Assembly: GCF_004014715.1 (NCBI RefSeq)
Contig: NZ_CP034835.1
Location: forward strand, 3,162,001-3,226,000
Source of the DNA: Pseudoalteromonas sp. R3
GTDB taxonomy: Bacteria; Pseudomonadota; Gammaproteobacteria; Enterobacterales; Alteromonadaceae
Length of the DNA: 64,000 nucleotides
Reading direction: 5' to 3'
Shown piece by piece: positions 43,996 through 52,893 of this stretch. The first letter of the stretch is position 1, and each line of letters starts with the position of its first letter. A model generated the notes under the pieces. It was not told the origin of the DNA. It searched no databases and was given only the letters and a program-made list of their open reading frames with translations. The position numbers and the translations under genes are program-made.

Positions 43996-44191
43996 GATTA
44001 TCGAGTTTAGTCAGCAACTCCTGTACTTAAACCATAATTGATATTCATTGCGGTCATTCAAGAGGCCTTGTAAGTAGGTTATCGGTTTACCCGTTAGCTA
44101 CAGGCCCGTTATGACAGAACAGGCCATCATAATGACAACGGACGGTGAAGTCAGTAAACTGACAGCAACTGTATTGATTTTGGTACTTAAT

Positions 44192-44695
44192 ATGAAGCGT
44201 TCTTTAATTTATGGCATAAGCTTATTCGCGCTGACTGGGTGTGACTTTCTGGGTGACTCTAAAGCTAAAATAGAGCAACAATATCTGGCCAATAATCACG
44301 AGCTGGAACAAGTGATTGCGGATATCAGAGAACATGGACTGGCTGCAATGAGTCAGTCCGCCGAAGCCGGCACGATGGCCAGTTGTGTAGTTAAGCAGCT
44401 GAATGCCGACCCCATGGGTTCCATGATTGAGGTGGAAGGCGCACTGCAAGACAGTGCGAACCTGGCGGATCTGATGGACACAATAACTGGCCTGGCTGAT
44501 CAAGAACTTTCGATGGAAAGCCTGCCTAACCTAATACAAGCTGGCGCAGATACTATGAGCTATCTGAAAACTTTACTGGCAAACTATGAGCTAGCAGAAC
44601 TACAACAGCAAGCACAAACTTTGTTGGAGCAGGGGCAGAGTAAAAGCGAAGACATAGGTTCTCACCTGAGAGGCCTGGTGGAGCAGTGCCAGTAG
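44192..44695 (+). CDS. Small lipoprotein of unknown function
   Basis: 167 residues from the ATG at 44192 (MKRSLIYGISLFALTGC-DF), a standard lipoprotein signal; the open frame extends upstream to 44111 but that part lacks signal-peptide character. The mature part is acidic and helical (several LEQ/AELQQQAQTLLEQ stretches) with two Cys (about 71 and 166). A terminator follows. No family recognised. Confidence 0.7.
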   Translation: MKRSLIYGISLFALTGCDFLGDSKAKIEQQYLANNHELEQVIADIREHGLAAMSQSAEAGTMASCVVKQLNADPMGSMIEVEGALQDSANLADLMDTITGLADQELSMESLPNLIQAGADTMSYLKTLLANYELAELQQQAQTLLEQGQSKSEDIGSHLRGLVEQCQ

Positions 44696-44710
44696 ATTTT
44701 ACAAAAATCA

Positions 44711-44736
44711 GGCTAGCTGAGTAACGCTAGCCTTTA
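44711..44736 (+). terminator. Terminator after the small lipoprotein gene
   Basis: GGCTAGC-tgagtaac-GCTAGCC followed by TTTA, 15 bases past the stop codon. Confidence 0.7.
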
Positions 44737-44854
44737 CTGGTACACAGCTATTTTAAGGTGTTAAATCGAGTGGTTACAGGTTTAATAAATCTTCCTTAAG
44801 CCTCATGTTCGACCTACCTGTTAGTTCACTGGTTAATAGCCATACAGTTGGGGA

Positions 44855-45256
44855 TCAAAACAAACGCTGCCAACGCCGTTTTTTATTGCGTACCTTGTGA
44901 ACCCAATTAACGTTTATAGTAGTCACAGCCAGGACATCTCGCTTAGTTTTAGAGATTAGCTCATAGCTGACACTTTCGGCAGACCCAAAAGCCAGCAAGT
45001 ACTCGAAGTGGCTAGCATTAGCCCAGCACTGTAAAATCTTCTTAGAGCTACTCTCTCTTATACAGTAATCACCCGCTTGAGGGGCCGAAATTGAGAACGT
45101 CACATCAGTGTAGCAAGTTCTTCCTTCATGCAATGCAACACACTTATTCGGTGCAGCCTGTAATATCCCTTTCCTATCATCTTTGGAAGTCGCATACGCA
45201 GTTGTCGAAGCGCAGAGCATCCCGATAGTGATGGCTGAAGTGAGCTTAAAATACAT
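44855..45256 (-). CDS. DUF3019-type exported protein
   Basis: 133 residues with a signal peptide ending AYA. The mature domain has four Cys (in NKCVAL, GRTCYT, DYCIRE and LQCWAN) spaced as in the DUF3019 family, then a basic tail (KVRNKKRRWQRLF). The start codon lies within the end of the MipA gene (11-base overlap), so the two are translationally coupled. Function unknown. In Shewanella, as I recall, members sit with MipA-type porins and a two-component system; no such regulator is near here. Confidence 0.75.
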   Translation of the reverse strand: MYFKLTSAITIGMLCASTTAYATSKDDRKGILQAAPNKCVALHEGRTCYTDVTFSISAPQAGDYCIRESSSKKILQCWANASHFEYLLAFGSAESVSYELISKTKRDVLAVTTINVNWVHKVRNKKRRWQRLF

Positions 45257-46088
45257 ATTTCACTCCAGTAAAAAGTACTCTGGCATGGTTTGACTCCAAT
45301 AATGGGCTCTCTTTTGCCTCGCTGGAACCAACTAAAAATGACATACCCGCGCTAAACTCCCAGTTCTCTGCAATCGGGTAGCTTAACTGAGCCTGGACAA
45401 ATGCCGACATCCCGCTACCTGGCTCATAAGGTGTAAGATAGTCATTGCGCTCTTCTTCAGTCACGCCATAAAAGTAGTTGTTAAAATTACTGGAGTAATA
45501 GTTGGCACCAAAGTTAAGCCACAGGTCCCAATTACGTAACTCGAAGTTACGCGTCGCTTCGAGGTGAAAAACCCAGCCATTAGTATCACCAAAGACATCA
45601 TAAACCAGTTCTGCCACGGCCAGATAATCGCCAACGGCACGGTAGTATGCAACGCCCAGTGATTGATCCGGATCTCTGTCTTTTATGCCCTTTAGCTCTT
45701 TAACTACGGGATCATTGGTATCGAAGTAACCCGTTTCGGTAAAGGGCAACTGATAATTTCCATAAATGATATCAAGCCCCCACTCTTCCTCCTGAATGAA
45801 TTGATATCCCAGATCAGAACCACCAAAAAAGTCACCGGAGTATGTCACCAGATAGAAGTTTTTGTATTGTAGTTTTATATCAGCTCGCAGGGTAGGTGGT
45901 GCCGGAGAGTTGTCGGCGCCAATTAACTCAGGAAGCACCATGTCTACATAAAAGGCACCTATACTCAACTGCCATTCCAGACCATCGTCTTCTAGCCGGT
46001 CTTCTTCTTTATCACCAGCGCTGTCATTGGCATAAACCTGATGCGACAGGCAAAGAAGCACAGCAGAAAGTAACTTTATAATTTTCAT
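45246..46088 (-). CDS. MipA/OmpV-family outer membrane protein
   Basis: 280 residues, signal peptide (1-20, ending VYA), then an acidic N-terminus and a beta-barrel pattern of alternating hydrophobic strands ending in the outer-membrane signature GVKYVF with C-terminal Phe. The MltA-interacting protein family links to murein metabolism and envelope stress, but the role here is unknown. It is the first gene of a two-gene unit with the DUF3019 protein. Confidence 0.82.
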   Translation of the reverse strand: MKIIKLLSAVLLCLSHQVYANDSAGDKEEDRLEDDGLEWQLSIGAFYVDMVLPELIGADNSPAPPTLRADIKLQYKNFYLVTYSGDFFGGSDLGYQFIQEEEWGLDIIYGNYQLPFTETGYFDTNDPVVKELKGIKDRDPDQSLGVAYYRAVGDYLAVAELVYDVFGDTNGWVFHLEATRNFELRNWDLWLNFGANYYSSNFNNYFYGVTEEERNDYLTPYEPGSGMSAFVQAQLSYPIAENWEFSAGMSFLVGSSEAKESPLLESNHARVLFTGVKYVF

Positions 46089-46270
46089 CGTTATTATGGC
46101 TTTTCATGTGCCTAAATTAAGTCCCCATCATACCTGAGGTCAACGAGGACAACAAGATGTCAAAATTAAGATTTTATTTAACCAATATTTAATACTAATG
46201 TAACAGTGTCGTTTTCTAATTCCCGAGGCTCATATAGAGCCTTAATTCTAATTATTGGAACAACACTACA

Positions 46271-47281
46271 ATGAAAAAACTATTTCTTCTCTGCGCATTG
46301 ACGCTGACAGCCTCCGGAGCACACGCTTTTAGTCAGGAAACACATAAACGTATTGTCATCGATGCCGTCAATTACATGGCACAAAACCCATCAACCACGC
46401 AGTTCGCCAGGCTTCAGGCATACGCACAGTCGCATGGTATGAGCGTAGCTCAGCTTGCTGATGTAATGGGACAAGCTGCCTATGACGTCGATGATTTTGA
46501 AGATACTTTCTTCTGTGGCGCCATTACTGGCGACTGTGTACAGGCACCTTTATGGGGCGCAGCTCAAAGTATTGTTAAATACACCAGTTATTGGCACTTT
46601 CAAAATCACACTCAAGGCGCTGATGTCCATGGTAATGACTTTGGTGGATACAATTATGACAAACTCACTGTTTGGGGCACGGTCGACAACATGGCAGCCA
46701 CCTGGTTAAAAGGTGACTATCTGGATGACGGCAAAGGGGGTGAAACAGGCTGGTTTAGTGCCGATGACAGTGAATATGACAGCTATGGCATCACAGAAAA
46801 AAACTACCGCTTAGAGAGCCACTCCAGATATAGCATGTACGATGACTTTGAAGAAATGCCATTTCAGCCGATCGATAACTTGGGCCAGTACTGGTATCAA
46901 AGTTATCTGCAAAATGGCAACCCACAGATCCTGGGGTTTGTATTTCACACCACGGATCTCCTTCAACCTCACCATACCTGGACGACGTCAGATCTAAATC
47001 ATGCCAGCTGGGAAGCTTGGGTGAAGGACTACTATGATCAGGAAAACCTCAATAACCTCGCATTGGTAAAGCAGGCAATGGGAAGCTTCTCAACACCGGA
47101 TGCCACAAATAAAGATATTCGTCCGTTACTTACTCAAGGCGGTGCCTATTCTTATTCTCAAGGTGGTATCGTACTGAATTCAGAAGATCACTACGATCGC
47201 TTGAATACTGCGCGTCAGGTCATTCCGCATGCTATCGCAATGGTCGTACACATGCTTAATCATGCTATGGTAGCCCGTTAA
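46271..47281 (+). CDS. Zinc-dependent phospholipase C-like secreted protein
   Basis: 336 residues with a signal peptide (1-19, ending AHA). The mature N-terminus FSQETHKRIVIDAV, the YWHFQNH segment (about 115) and FHTTDLLQPHHTW (about 226-238) resemble the Zn-PLC / S1-P1 nuclease fold, where scattered His and Asp bind three zinc ions. The family motif is HxxxDxxxPxH; here the spacing is HxxDxxxPHH, so one ligand may differ. It is the first gene of a three-gene operon joined by one-base overlaps. Substrate unknown. Confidence 0.7.
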   Translation: MKKLFLLCALTLTASGAHAFSQETHKRIVIDAVNYMAQNPSTTQFARLQAYAQSHGMSVAQLADVMGQAAYDVDDFEDTFFCGAITGDCVQAPLWGAAQSIVKYTSYWHFQNHTQGADVHGNDFGGYNYDKLTVWGTVDNMAATWLKGDYLDDGKGGETGWFSADDSEYDSYGITEKNYRLESHSRYSMYDDFEEMPFQPIDNLGQYWYQSYLQNGNPQILGFVFHTTDLLQPHHTWTTSDLNHASWEAWVKDYYDQENLNNLALVKQAMGSFSTPDATNKDIRPLLTQGGAYSYSQGGIVLNSEDHYDRLNTARQVIPHAIAMVVHMLNHAMVAR

Positions 47282-48471
47282 TGAACTACCTTGTTTTACT
47301 CTTGGCAGGCTGTTTAAGCCTGCCATGTTGGGCAACACTGACTCAACTAACTAAGCCAGAACTGGCCTTAATGCAATCTCTCTACACCCAGCAGGATCGC
47401 GGTCTATCCTCGGCAGAACTGAATAAGCACTTGCTTGAAAATCAGTTTTTGCTGGCTACAGCGCAACAACTCAACCCCGAGCTATTGCTCCGTCAATCCA
47501 GTGTCGGGTTTGATAACGACTACCATATACGTCGTCTTATTGTTACTTTACTCACGCATCAATTTCCTGAGCTCAAATCCATCAGCAAAGAAAAATCTAA
47601 GGCGCCTTTTAGCGCACAAGCGCTTAGTGAACTACTTGGAGACTACCCTGCTAACGGTAACTACCAGACCAGACAACTCGAACAGTGGCAACAAGTGCTG
47701 ATTCTCGACACACCCAAAGTAACCATGGCGAACTTGCTAACCAGCCAATCAATGCAAAATCGATTTCGTCTTCATCAGGGCGATATCGGCTTGCTAGCCC
47801 ATCAGCTTGATGAATGGCGCTACTATGCAAAGCTCACCAACAAAGCCACGCCTTTACTGGCAAAGCATGGGTTGACACTGTCGCGCCTGAAACTGCTAGC
47901 TAAAGGCGAGCTTTTACGTCCTCCGATGCTGGCATTTTTAGGGATCAAGGCACAGTTGCACGGCGAACGCAGCGCATACCTGGAGCAGCTCAGAGCGTCT
48001 GTCTCTCAAGCGGAGATCCACCGCTATTATAAGCAGCACCGCAAAAACTTCAGGTACAAATCGCAACTGCAAGCCGTTGCAACCACCTTTGAATCACAGG
48101 CGCAGGCACAACAGTTTCATCGCCTCATAGGTAAAAAAGGCATGGAGCAGGCTTTAAAAGAGACACAAAAACACAACGAATTCGACTCTGCTGGCAAAAC
48201 CACAGCAGTTTTCATTACCAGGGAACATCAAAAGCGCTGGCTTGCACAACTGGCTTTCAGTAGTCAGTCGGGCAAAGCAACCCCTCCGGTGAGAACTCCC
48301 TCGGGTCATTGGGCCGTGGTGTATAGCCAGAACCCTGAATATGCCTATTATGCTGAGGACAGTGAAACAGTGAGATATCAAGCATTGGAAGCTCTAACCA
48401 TGCAACGTGCCCAGGTTGCCTATCAGCAAAAATTCAGACACTGGCAAACACAACATGGGGTAACACTCTGA
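47281..48471 (+). CDS. Parvulin-like periplasmic peptidyl-prolyl isomerase (divergent)
   Basis: 396 residues, signal peptide (1-18, ending CWA). A helical N-terminal region (about 30-235) resembles SurA/PpiD-type chaperone parts. QAEIHRYYKQHRKNF (about 240) and the block ending TPSGHWAVVYSQN (about 335) match the edges of a PpiC rotamase domain, but the central motif is weak, so isomerase activity is doubtful. The start overlaps the stop of the phospholipase-like gene by one base; it may fold that protein or its partner. Confidence 0.65.
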   Translation: MNYLVLLLAGCLSLPCWATLTQLTKPELALMQSLYTQQDRGLSSAELNKHLLENQFLLATAQQLNPELLLRQSSVGFDNDYHIRRLIVTLLTHQFPELKSISKEKSKAPFSAQALSELLGDYPANGNYQTRQLEQWQQVLILDTPKVTMANLLTSQSMQNRFRLHQGDIGLLAHQLDEWRYYAKLTNKATPLLAKHGLTLSRLKLLAKGELLRPPMLAFLGIKAQLHGERSAYLEQLRASVSQAEIHRYYKQHRKNFRYKSQLQAVATTFESQAQAQQFHRLIGKKGMEQALKETQKHNEFDSAGKTTAVFITREHQKRWLAQLAFSSQSGKATPPVRTPSGHWAVVYSQNPEYAYYAEDSETVRYQALEALTMQRAQVAYQQKFRHWQTQHGVTL

Positions 48472-49007
48472 TGACCCGGTTACAGGCTGTTGCACTGACA
48501 CTCGTTATGAGTGGTCTGGGTTATGCCCTTTGGGTCCTGCTATCCCTTGCGCCTTTACCAACTGTGGAGGTGCGCGCACAGCGCACCTCTGCCCCAACTG
48601 AGCAAACGGGCGCTCAACACGACACATCAACCTCCACCGAAAACACAGCGATTTCAGCACCTTTGCTCGGCACAGCTGAAATGCCTGCTGCGATAACTGC
48701 TCCCAATAAAGAACCTGTGTCAGAAAGCACACCTTATATTCCGCCCATAGTTTCCAGTACGCCAGCCCCGGCATATTCTGGAGACTTGTCCGATCATCAA
48801 GCCTACCTGGCCTATCAGTCTGGCGAAATGAATAGAATGAAACAGGACTATATCGCTGCTGTTGACAAAAAAGTCGCCCGATTAGAGCTACTGCTGGAAA
48901 AAGGCGTTAAACACAAGCTCCCCGAGCAGCAGCTTCAGGAAGCACGAGATAAAATACAGGGACTAAGAGCCATGCAAAAACGACTGCGCAAGGAACTCGC
49001 GCAGTAG
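48471..49007 (+). CDS. Membrane-anchored coiled-coil protein
   Basis: 178 residues: one N-terminal helix (about 7-27), a Ser/Thr/Pro/Ala-rich linker (about 35-100), then a charged coiled coil (about 108-178, AVDKKVARLELLLEKGVKHK). One-base overlap with the parvulin-like gene. No family recognised; probably a periplasmic partner of the two upstream products. Confidence 0.65.
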   Translation: MTRLQAVALTLVMSGLGYALWVLLSLAPLPTVEVRAQRTSAPTEQTGAQHDTSTSTENTAISAPLLGTAEMPAAITAPNKEPVSESTPYIPPIVSSTPAPAYSGDLSDHQAYLAYQSGEMNRMKQDYIAAVDKKVARLELLLEKGVKHKLPEQQLQEARDKIQGLRAMQKRLRKELAQ

Positions 49008-49023
49008 TTTGCGCTTTGTGGAT

Positions 49024-50202
49024 TCAGACAACAAAGTAATCTGTTAAAACTGCAGTATAGATCTCCTCAATGGCATGGAGATCTGCCACTGATACATGCT
49101 CATTTACCTGGTGAATAGAGTCATTTTTAACCCCACATTCAATCACCTGAGTGTCACTTGAAGCAAAAAAGCGCCCATCCGAGGTGCCGCCCGCGGTACT
49201 GAGTGCCGGAAACTGACCCCTGACTCGGAAAATCGCTTGTTCCACCAGACTAAGAAAGCACGCAAGCTCGCGACTTCCTGTGTAGTAAGATTCACATGGG
49301 CGCTCCCACTGAACACTGACATGCTCACACCAAGGTGCCAGCGCCTGCGCTACTATCTGATAGATTTCCTGACTTTTATACGCGTGACTGTAGCGCACAT
49401 TAAAGGTTATTTCACAGCTAGCCGGCACCAGATTATCAACAATATCTGGCACAGTCAGACCTGTAACCTGCAAGCTTGTTTGCGAACCCAACACATCTTT
49501 CCACCAGCTGATGTTTGCTAACTCATTAACCAGCTCTCCGGCGATATGAGCGGCATTGATGGTTTGTTCCGGGTAAGCAACGTGCCCAGCTTTGCCCTGA
49601 ATTTGTATCCGCCCTGAAATGGCACCACGGCGTCCATTTTTAATCGTGTCACCGACCTGCTGATGTGAGGTCGGCTCGCCAACCAGGCAGGCGTCCAACA
49701 CAATACCTTGTTTAGCCAGATACTCGGCCATGACTTTAGAACCATACTCAGCTTCTCCTTCTTCATCTGAGGTGATAAGCCAAAATAGCGTGCCCCGACA
49801 ATGCTGCGCTTGTTCACACAAACGTGCCGTTGCACTGAGCATGGCTGCGACACCGCCTTTCATATCTGCCGCCCCGCGTCCATAAATAACATCATCAATC
49901 ACAGCCGCAGCAAAAGGGTGTGCTATCCATCCTTTGGGGTTAGCCGGTACCACATCAACATGCCCCGCAAAGGCCATAACGGGACCAGGACCAAACTGAC
50001 GCTTGGCAACCAAATTGCGAACGCCATTACAGTCAAGGGGCGTACATTCAAATCCTAACGCACTCAGACGCTTTGCAAGATACTCTATTGTACCAGCATC
50101 ATCAGGGGTGACAGACGGTGCAGAGATCAAGCGTCTTAAGGTATTGACGGTATCATATTGCGGGCTGTGTTTAGCAGCTGGTTTTGTCGCATGGGAAGGC
50201 AT
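49024..50202 (-). CDS. dapE: Succinyl-diaminopimelate desuccinylase-type M20 peptidase
   Basis: 392 residues, slightly longer than typical DapE (about 375) because of an N-terminal extension of about 17. Metal ligands are visible in MAFAGHVDVVP (His), YGRGAADMKGG (Asp), TSDEEGEAEYG (Glu), LVGEPTSHQQ (Glu) and GVKNDSIHQVNEHV (His). DapE removes succinate from N-succinyl-LL-2,6-diaminopimelate for lysine and peptidoglycan synthesis. It is on its own, convergent with the preceding operon. An M20 paralogue with another substrate is possible. Confidence 0.88.
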   Translation of the reverse strand: MPSHATKPAAKHSPQYDTVNTLRRLISAPSVTPDDAGTIEYLAKRLSALGFECTPLDCNGVRNLVAKRQFGPGPVMAFAGHVDVVPANPKGWIAHPFAAAVIDDVIYGRGAADMKGGVAAMLSATARLCEQAQHCRGTLFWLITSDEEGEAEYGSKVMAEYLAKQGIVLDACLVGEPTSHQQVGDTIKNGRRGAISGRIQIQGKAGHVAYPEQTINAAHIAGELVNELANISWWKDVLGSQTSLQVTGLTVPDIVDNLVPASCEITFNVRYSHAYKSQEIYQIVAQALAPWCEHVSVQWERPCESYYTGSRELACFLSLVEQAIFRVRGQFPALSTAGGTSDGRFFASSDTQVIECGVKNDSIHQVNEHVSVADLHAIEEIYTAVLTDYFVV

Positions 50203-50541
50203 TATACATTTCCTGTGTTCTGAATACTAAGCGCACTGGGAGCCGATTCGGCCACATGCCAATCAGTCTCTTCGTATCCAGTTGTCATGGTTCTCTCTTC
50301 TGATTACACCGTTCATGCGTGACCTGTTCATGTCGTCTATAAGGCAGTTTTGTGACACCTACCCTTGCACAGAGCACAATAAAGAAAAAGCTGTTGTCAT
50401 ATTTTGGTCAATTTCGATAACAAGTTGTCAATTGGCCCGTGTATGCTAGAACTAAGTATGTGAAGGTTAGAATTGTTAGCCTAATCTAGGATCCCGGAAG
50501 TCACTATTGGGTTGTAATTGCTGCAAGTTAAGGAACTAGTA
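50203..50541. other. Divergent intergenic region
   Basis: 339 bases between dapE and the REC-PilZ gene. No open frame or RNA gene is visible. It should hold both promoters. An AAGGAAC ribosome site at about 50530 precedes the downstream ATG. Confidence 0.5.
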
Positions 50542-51306
50542 ATGCAGGATGTCAGTTTTTTGGTCGTCGACGACTGCCAGCTGGTTAGAAACCTGGTTCG
50601 TACCACCTTAGTAAACCGGCTGGGTGCGGAAAACGTGTACACAGCAGAAGACGGTCAGGCTGCGCTTGAACTACTCGAAGCCCGCCATATCGATATCATC
50701 ATTGCAGACTGGCAAATGCCAAACCTCGACGGTGAAGAGCTGCTTAAACGGGTCAGAAAGTCAAAAAAGCATAGTAAAACGCCTTTCATTATGATGAGTT
50801 CGCTGGGAGACCGAGAACATGTGGTCTGCGCTATTCAAAATGGGGTATCACAATATATGATGAAACCCTTCACCGCAGATAAACTCGAAGAAACGGTTCA
50901 TAAATCCTGGAATACCATCAGTCGCCGTGGTGCCATCAGACTATCCGGCTTGCCAGAGCACAGTGTCCGGATCCGTACCGGCAGCCGCACACTATCGGGA
51001 CACGTAAAAAACATCAGTCAAACTGGCATGTTGTTACAATCGCCGTATAGCCGAGAAATGCATCTGTTCAATACCTATGAGCTGGAGCTGGATGTCTTTG
51101 ATCTGAACGGTGGGAATTTACTGATCTCTCCTTTATACGCAGTGCCTGTACGTATTGTGGCAGTGGAGGGCTTTGTCGACACCAAAATGTGTCAGCTGGC
51201 ACTGCGCTTTAATCGCGATATGCACAATGACGTCACCAAACGTCACCTAGATGAACTCCTAAAACACCTGGGTGGCTGTGAAACCGAAATGATCCAGGAT
51301 AATTAA
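50542..51306 (+). CDS. Response regulator with a PilZ (c-di-GMP) domain
   Basis: 254 residues from the ATG at 50542, preceded by AAGGAAC; an in-frame TTG at 50518 is less likely. The receiver domain (about 1-120) has VVDD, the phospho-acceptor Asp in IIADWQMPNLDGEELL (about 53) and MMKPF (Lys). The PilZ domain (about 128-250) has RxxxR (RGAIR) and the NxSxxG box in VKNISQTGMLL. It thus joins phosphorelay and c-di-GMP signals. No kinase is adjacent. A flagellar or surface-behaviour role would fit the family but is not shown. Confidence 0.88.
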   Translation: MQDVSFLVVDDCQLVRNLVRTTLVNRLGAENVYTAEDGQAALELLEARHIDIIIADWQMPNLDGEELLKRVRKSKKHSKTPFIMMSSLGDREHVVCAIQNGVSQYMMKPFTADKLEETVHKSWNTISRRGAIRLSGLPEHSVRIRTGSRTLSGHVKNISQTGMLLQSPYSREMHLFNTYELELDVFDLNGGNLLISPLYAVPVRIVAVEGFVDTKMCQLALRFNRDMHNDVTKRHLDELLKHLGGCETEMIQDN

Positions 51307-51338
51307 GCAGCCACCCTCAGGCCATTCGAGTCAAAAAC

Positions 51339-51352
51339 TTAATCTAAATCAA
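51339..51352. promoter_or_regulatory. FNR/CRP-type box upstream of ompW
   Basis: TTAATCTAAATCAA matches the FNR consensus TTGAT-N4-ATCAA with one mismatch. A second partial site (TTGAT at about 51391) lies closer to the gene. In E. coli ompW is regulated by FNR, which supports the reading. Confidence 0.45.
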
Positions 51353-51475
51353 GTTTTCAATTTTTTCTGAAACCTCGCAATTTGAATATTGATCTAGAAC
51401 AGTTTTTGAAAAATCCCATCAGCCTATGATAGCTGCAACAAAAAGATTTACCTTGTACAGGTTCAGGAGATGAAA

Positions 51476-52126
51476 ATGAAAAAATTTACTGCCGCTATCC
51501 TATCTACGCTTATGCTAACTGCTCCACTGGCTCAGGCTCAATTCAGCGTGAATGTAGGTGCAATTAACGTTAATCCTAGCGATACAGCATCAGCCATTAA
51601 TGAAGATAGATCTTTAGGCTTGGTTGCAGATTCTGATACTCAGCTGGGTATTACATTCGACTATCAGTATAACGACAATATCGTTTTTGAATTGGTTGCA
51701 GCGACACCTTTTTCACACACTGTAGAGGGTGCAGGTGGCTTGGCCGGTAACGACATTGCAAAAGTGAAGCACTTGCCACCAACACTGCTGGCTCAGTATC
51801 ACTTCTTTGCTCCCAATGCTAAATTCCGCCCATTTGTTGGCGCAGGTCTGAACTACACCGTATTCTTTGATGAAGAAGCATCTGCAGCGCTGAAAGCCAC
51901 TTTAAAAACAGATGACGTAAAGGTAGATCTGGATAGCTCATTTGGTGTGGCACTTCAGGTCGGCTTCAACTATGACCTGAACGACAAATGGGGTCTGCAC
52001 GGTATGATTTCTAAGATGGACATCAATACTGATGCAACTGTTTACGCAGACGGTAAGCAAGCGCTAACTTCAGATGTTGAATTAGACCCGATTGTTGCCA
52101 TGTTCGGTGTAAAATACAAGTTCTAA
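51476..52126 (+). CDS. ompW: OmpW-family outer membrane protein
   Basis: Eight-stranded barrel, 216 residues. The start at 51476 (MKKFTAAILSTLM) is chosen because AGGAG then lies six bases upstream; the ATG at 51470 would abut it. The signal peptide ends AQA before QFSVNVG. The block VKHLPPTLLAQYHFFAPNAK, then FRPFVGAGLNYTVFFDE, and the C-terminal GVKYKF are typical of OmpW. The channel takes small hydrophobic molecules in the E. coli structure. Confidence 0.93.
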   Translation: MKKFTAAILSTLMLTAPLAQAQFSVNVGAINVNPSDTASAINEDRSLGLVADSDTQLGITFDYQYNDNIVFELVAATPFSHTVEGAGGLAGNDIAKVKHLPPTLLAQYHFFAPNAKFRPFVGAGLNYTVFFDEEASAALKATLKTDDVKVDLDSSFGVALQVGFNYDLNDKWGLHGMISKMDINTDATVYADGKQALTSDVELDPIVAMFGVKYKF

Positions 52127-52135
52127 CAATTTAAG

Positions 52136-52156
52136 GTGCCCGCACTGTGTGGGCAC
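52136..52156. terminator. Hairpin between ompW and the convergent thioesterase gene
   Basis: GTGCCC-N9-GGGCAC at the end of the ompW transcript; no T-run. It may serve both genes. Confidence 0.4.
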
Positions 52157-52204
52157 GCTACAGAGTTACTTTCTCAATCCCCAGGGGTCATACACACTGG
52201 CCCT

Positions 52205-52744
52205 TTATGCCACTTTACTGTTACGAGCTTTCTTCCGCTCGAGCATCTCTTTCCAGTGGACCACTTCCTCAGGCAAGATTGGCGCTTCACCGGTAAACCC
52301 GGCAACTTCCAGCATTTCTTCAACACTGATTACGCCCTGACGACTTTTGAACACACCACGTACATAAGCAATAGCATGCAGACCACGCTCTGAGTGAAAC
52401 TTCTGTTCAATATAGAAATATTTGTGATCCCAGCCAACTAACCGCGTTGATACTGTAAACTCTTGCAGTGGCTTGATGTCACGAATATAAGTGATCGCGG
52501 TGGCATTCACGATGGGGAACCAGCGACGTTTCATAATCGCACTAAATAGCCCCACCCGCTCAGTCATCCAGGTACGCGCTAAATCCATCATGGCAAGGTA
52601 ACGCGAATTAGTCAGGTGTAAATTAATATCACAATCACTCGGCAGTGCTCTGAAATTAATATCAATCACGTCGAGCAAAGGTTGCGTGGCTTTATTCTGA
52701 CGGATCCGCCAGAACAACCACAGTAAGCGGAAATACAGATTCAT
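52205..52744 (-). CDS. Hotdog-fold acyl-CoA thioesterase-like protein
   Basis: 179 residues from the ATG at 52744; an in-frame ATG at 52786 would add 14. An N-terminal hydrophobic helix (LYFRLLWLFW) precedes the hotdog domain, with INFRALPSDCDINLHLTNSR followed by YLAMMDLARTWMTERVGL, where DINLHLTNSRYL matches the D-x-N-x-H-x-N-N-x-x-Y signature of 4HBT_2/THEM6-type thioesterases. Probably membrane-associated; substrate unknown. Confidence 0.75.
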   Translation of the reverse strand: MNLYFRLLWLFWRIRQNKATQPLLDVIDINFRALPSDCDINLHLTNSRYLAMMDLARTWMTERVGLFSAIMKRRWFPIVNATAITYIRDIKPLQEFTVSTRLVGWDHKYFYIEQKFHSERGLHAIAYVRGVFKSRQGVISVEEMLEVAGFTGEAPILPEEVVHWKEMLERKKARNSKVA

Positions 52745-52893
52745 GTTATTGGTCCAACCAGTTAGCATAAAACTCGAGTTTAGCACAGCCGGATTTCACA
52801 ACAAGCAGGAATTAATCTCCCTCGGCATGCACAACTTGCGAAAACTGCGTTTGTGCATTAACTTTTATGCAAGACTAACAAGAGTGTAACTTG

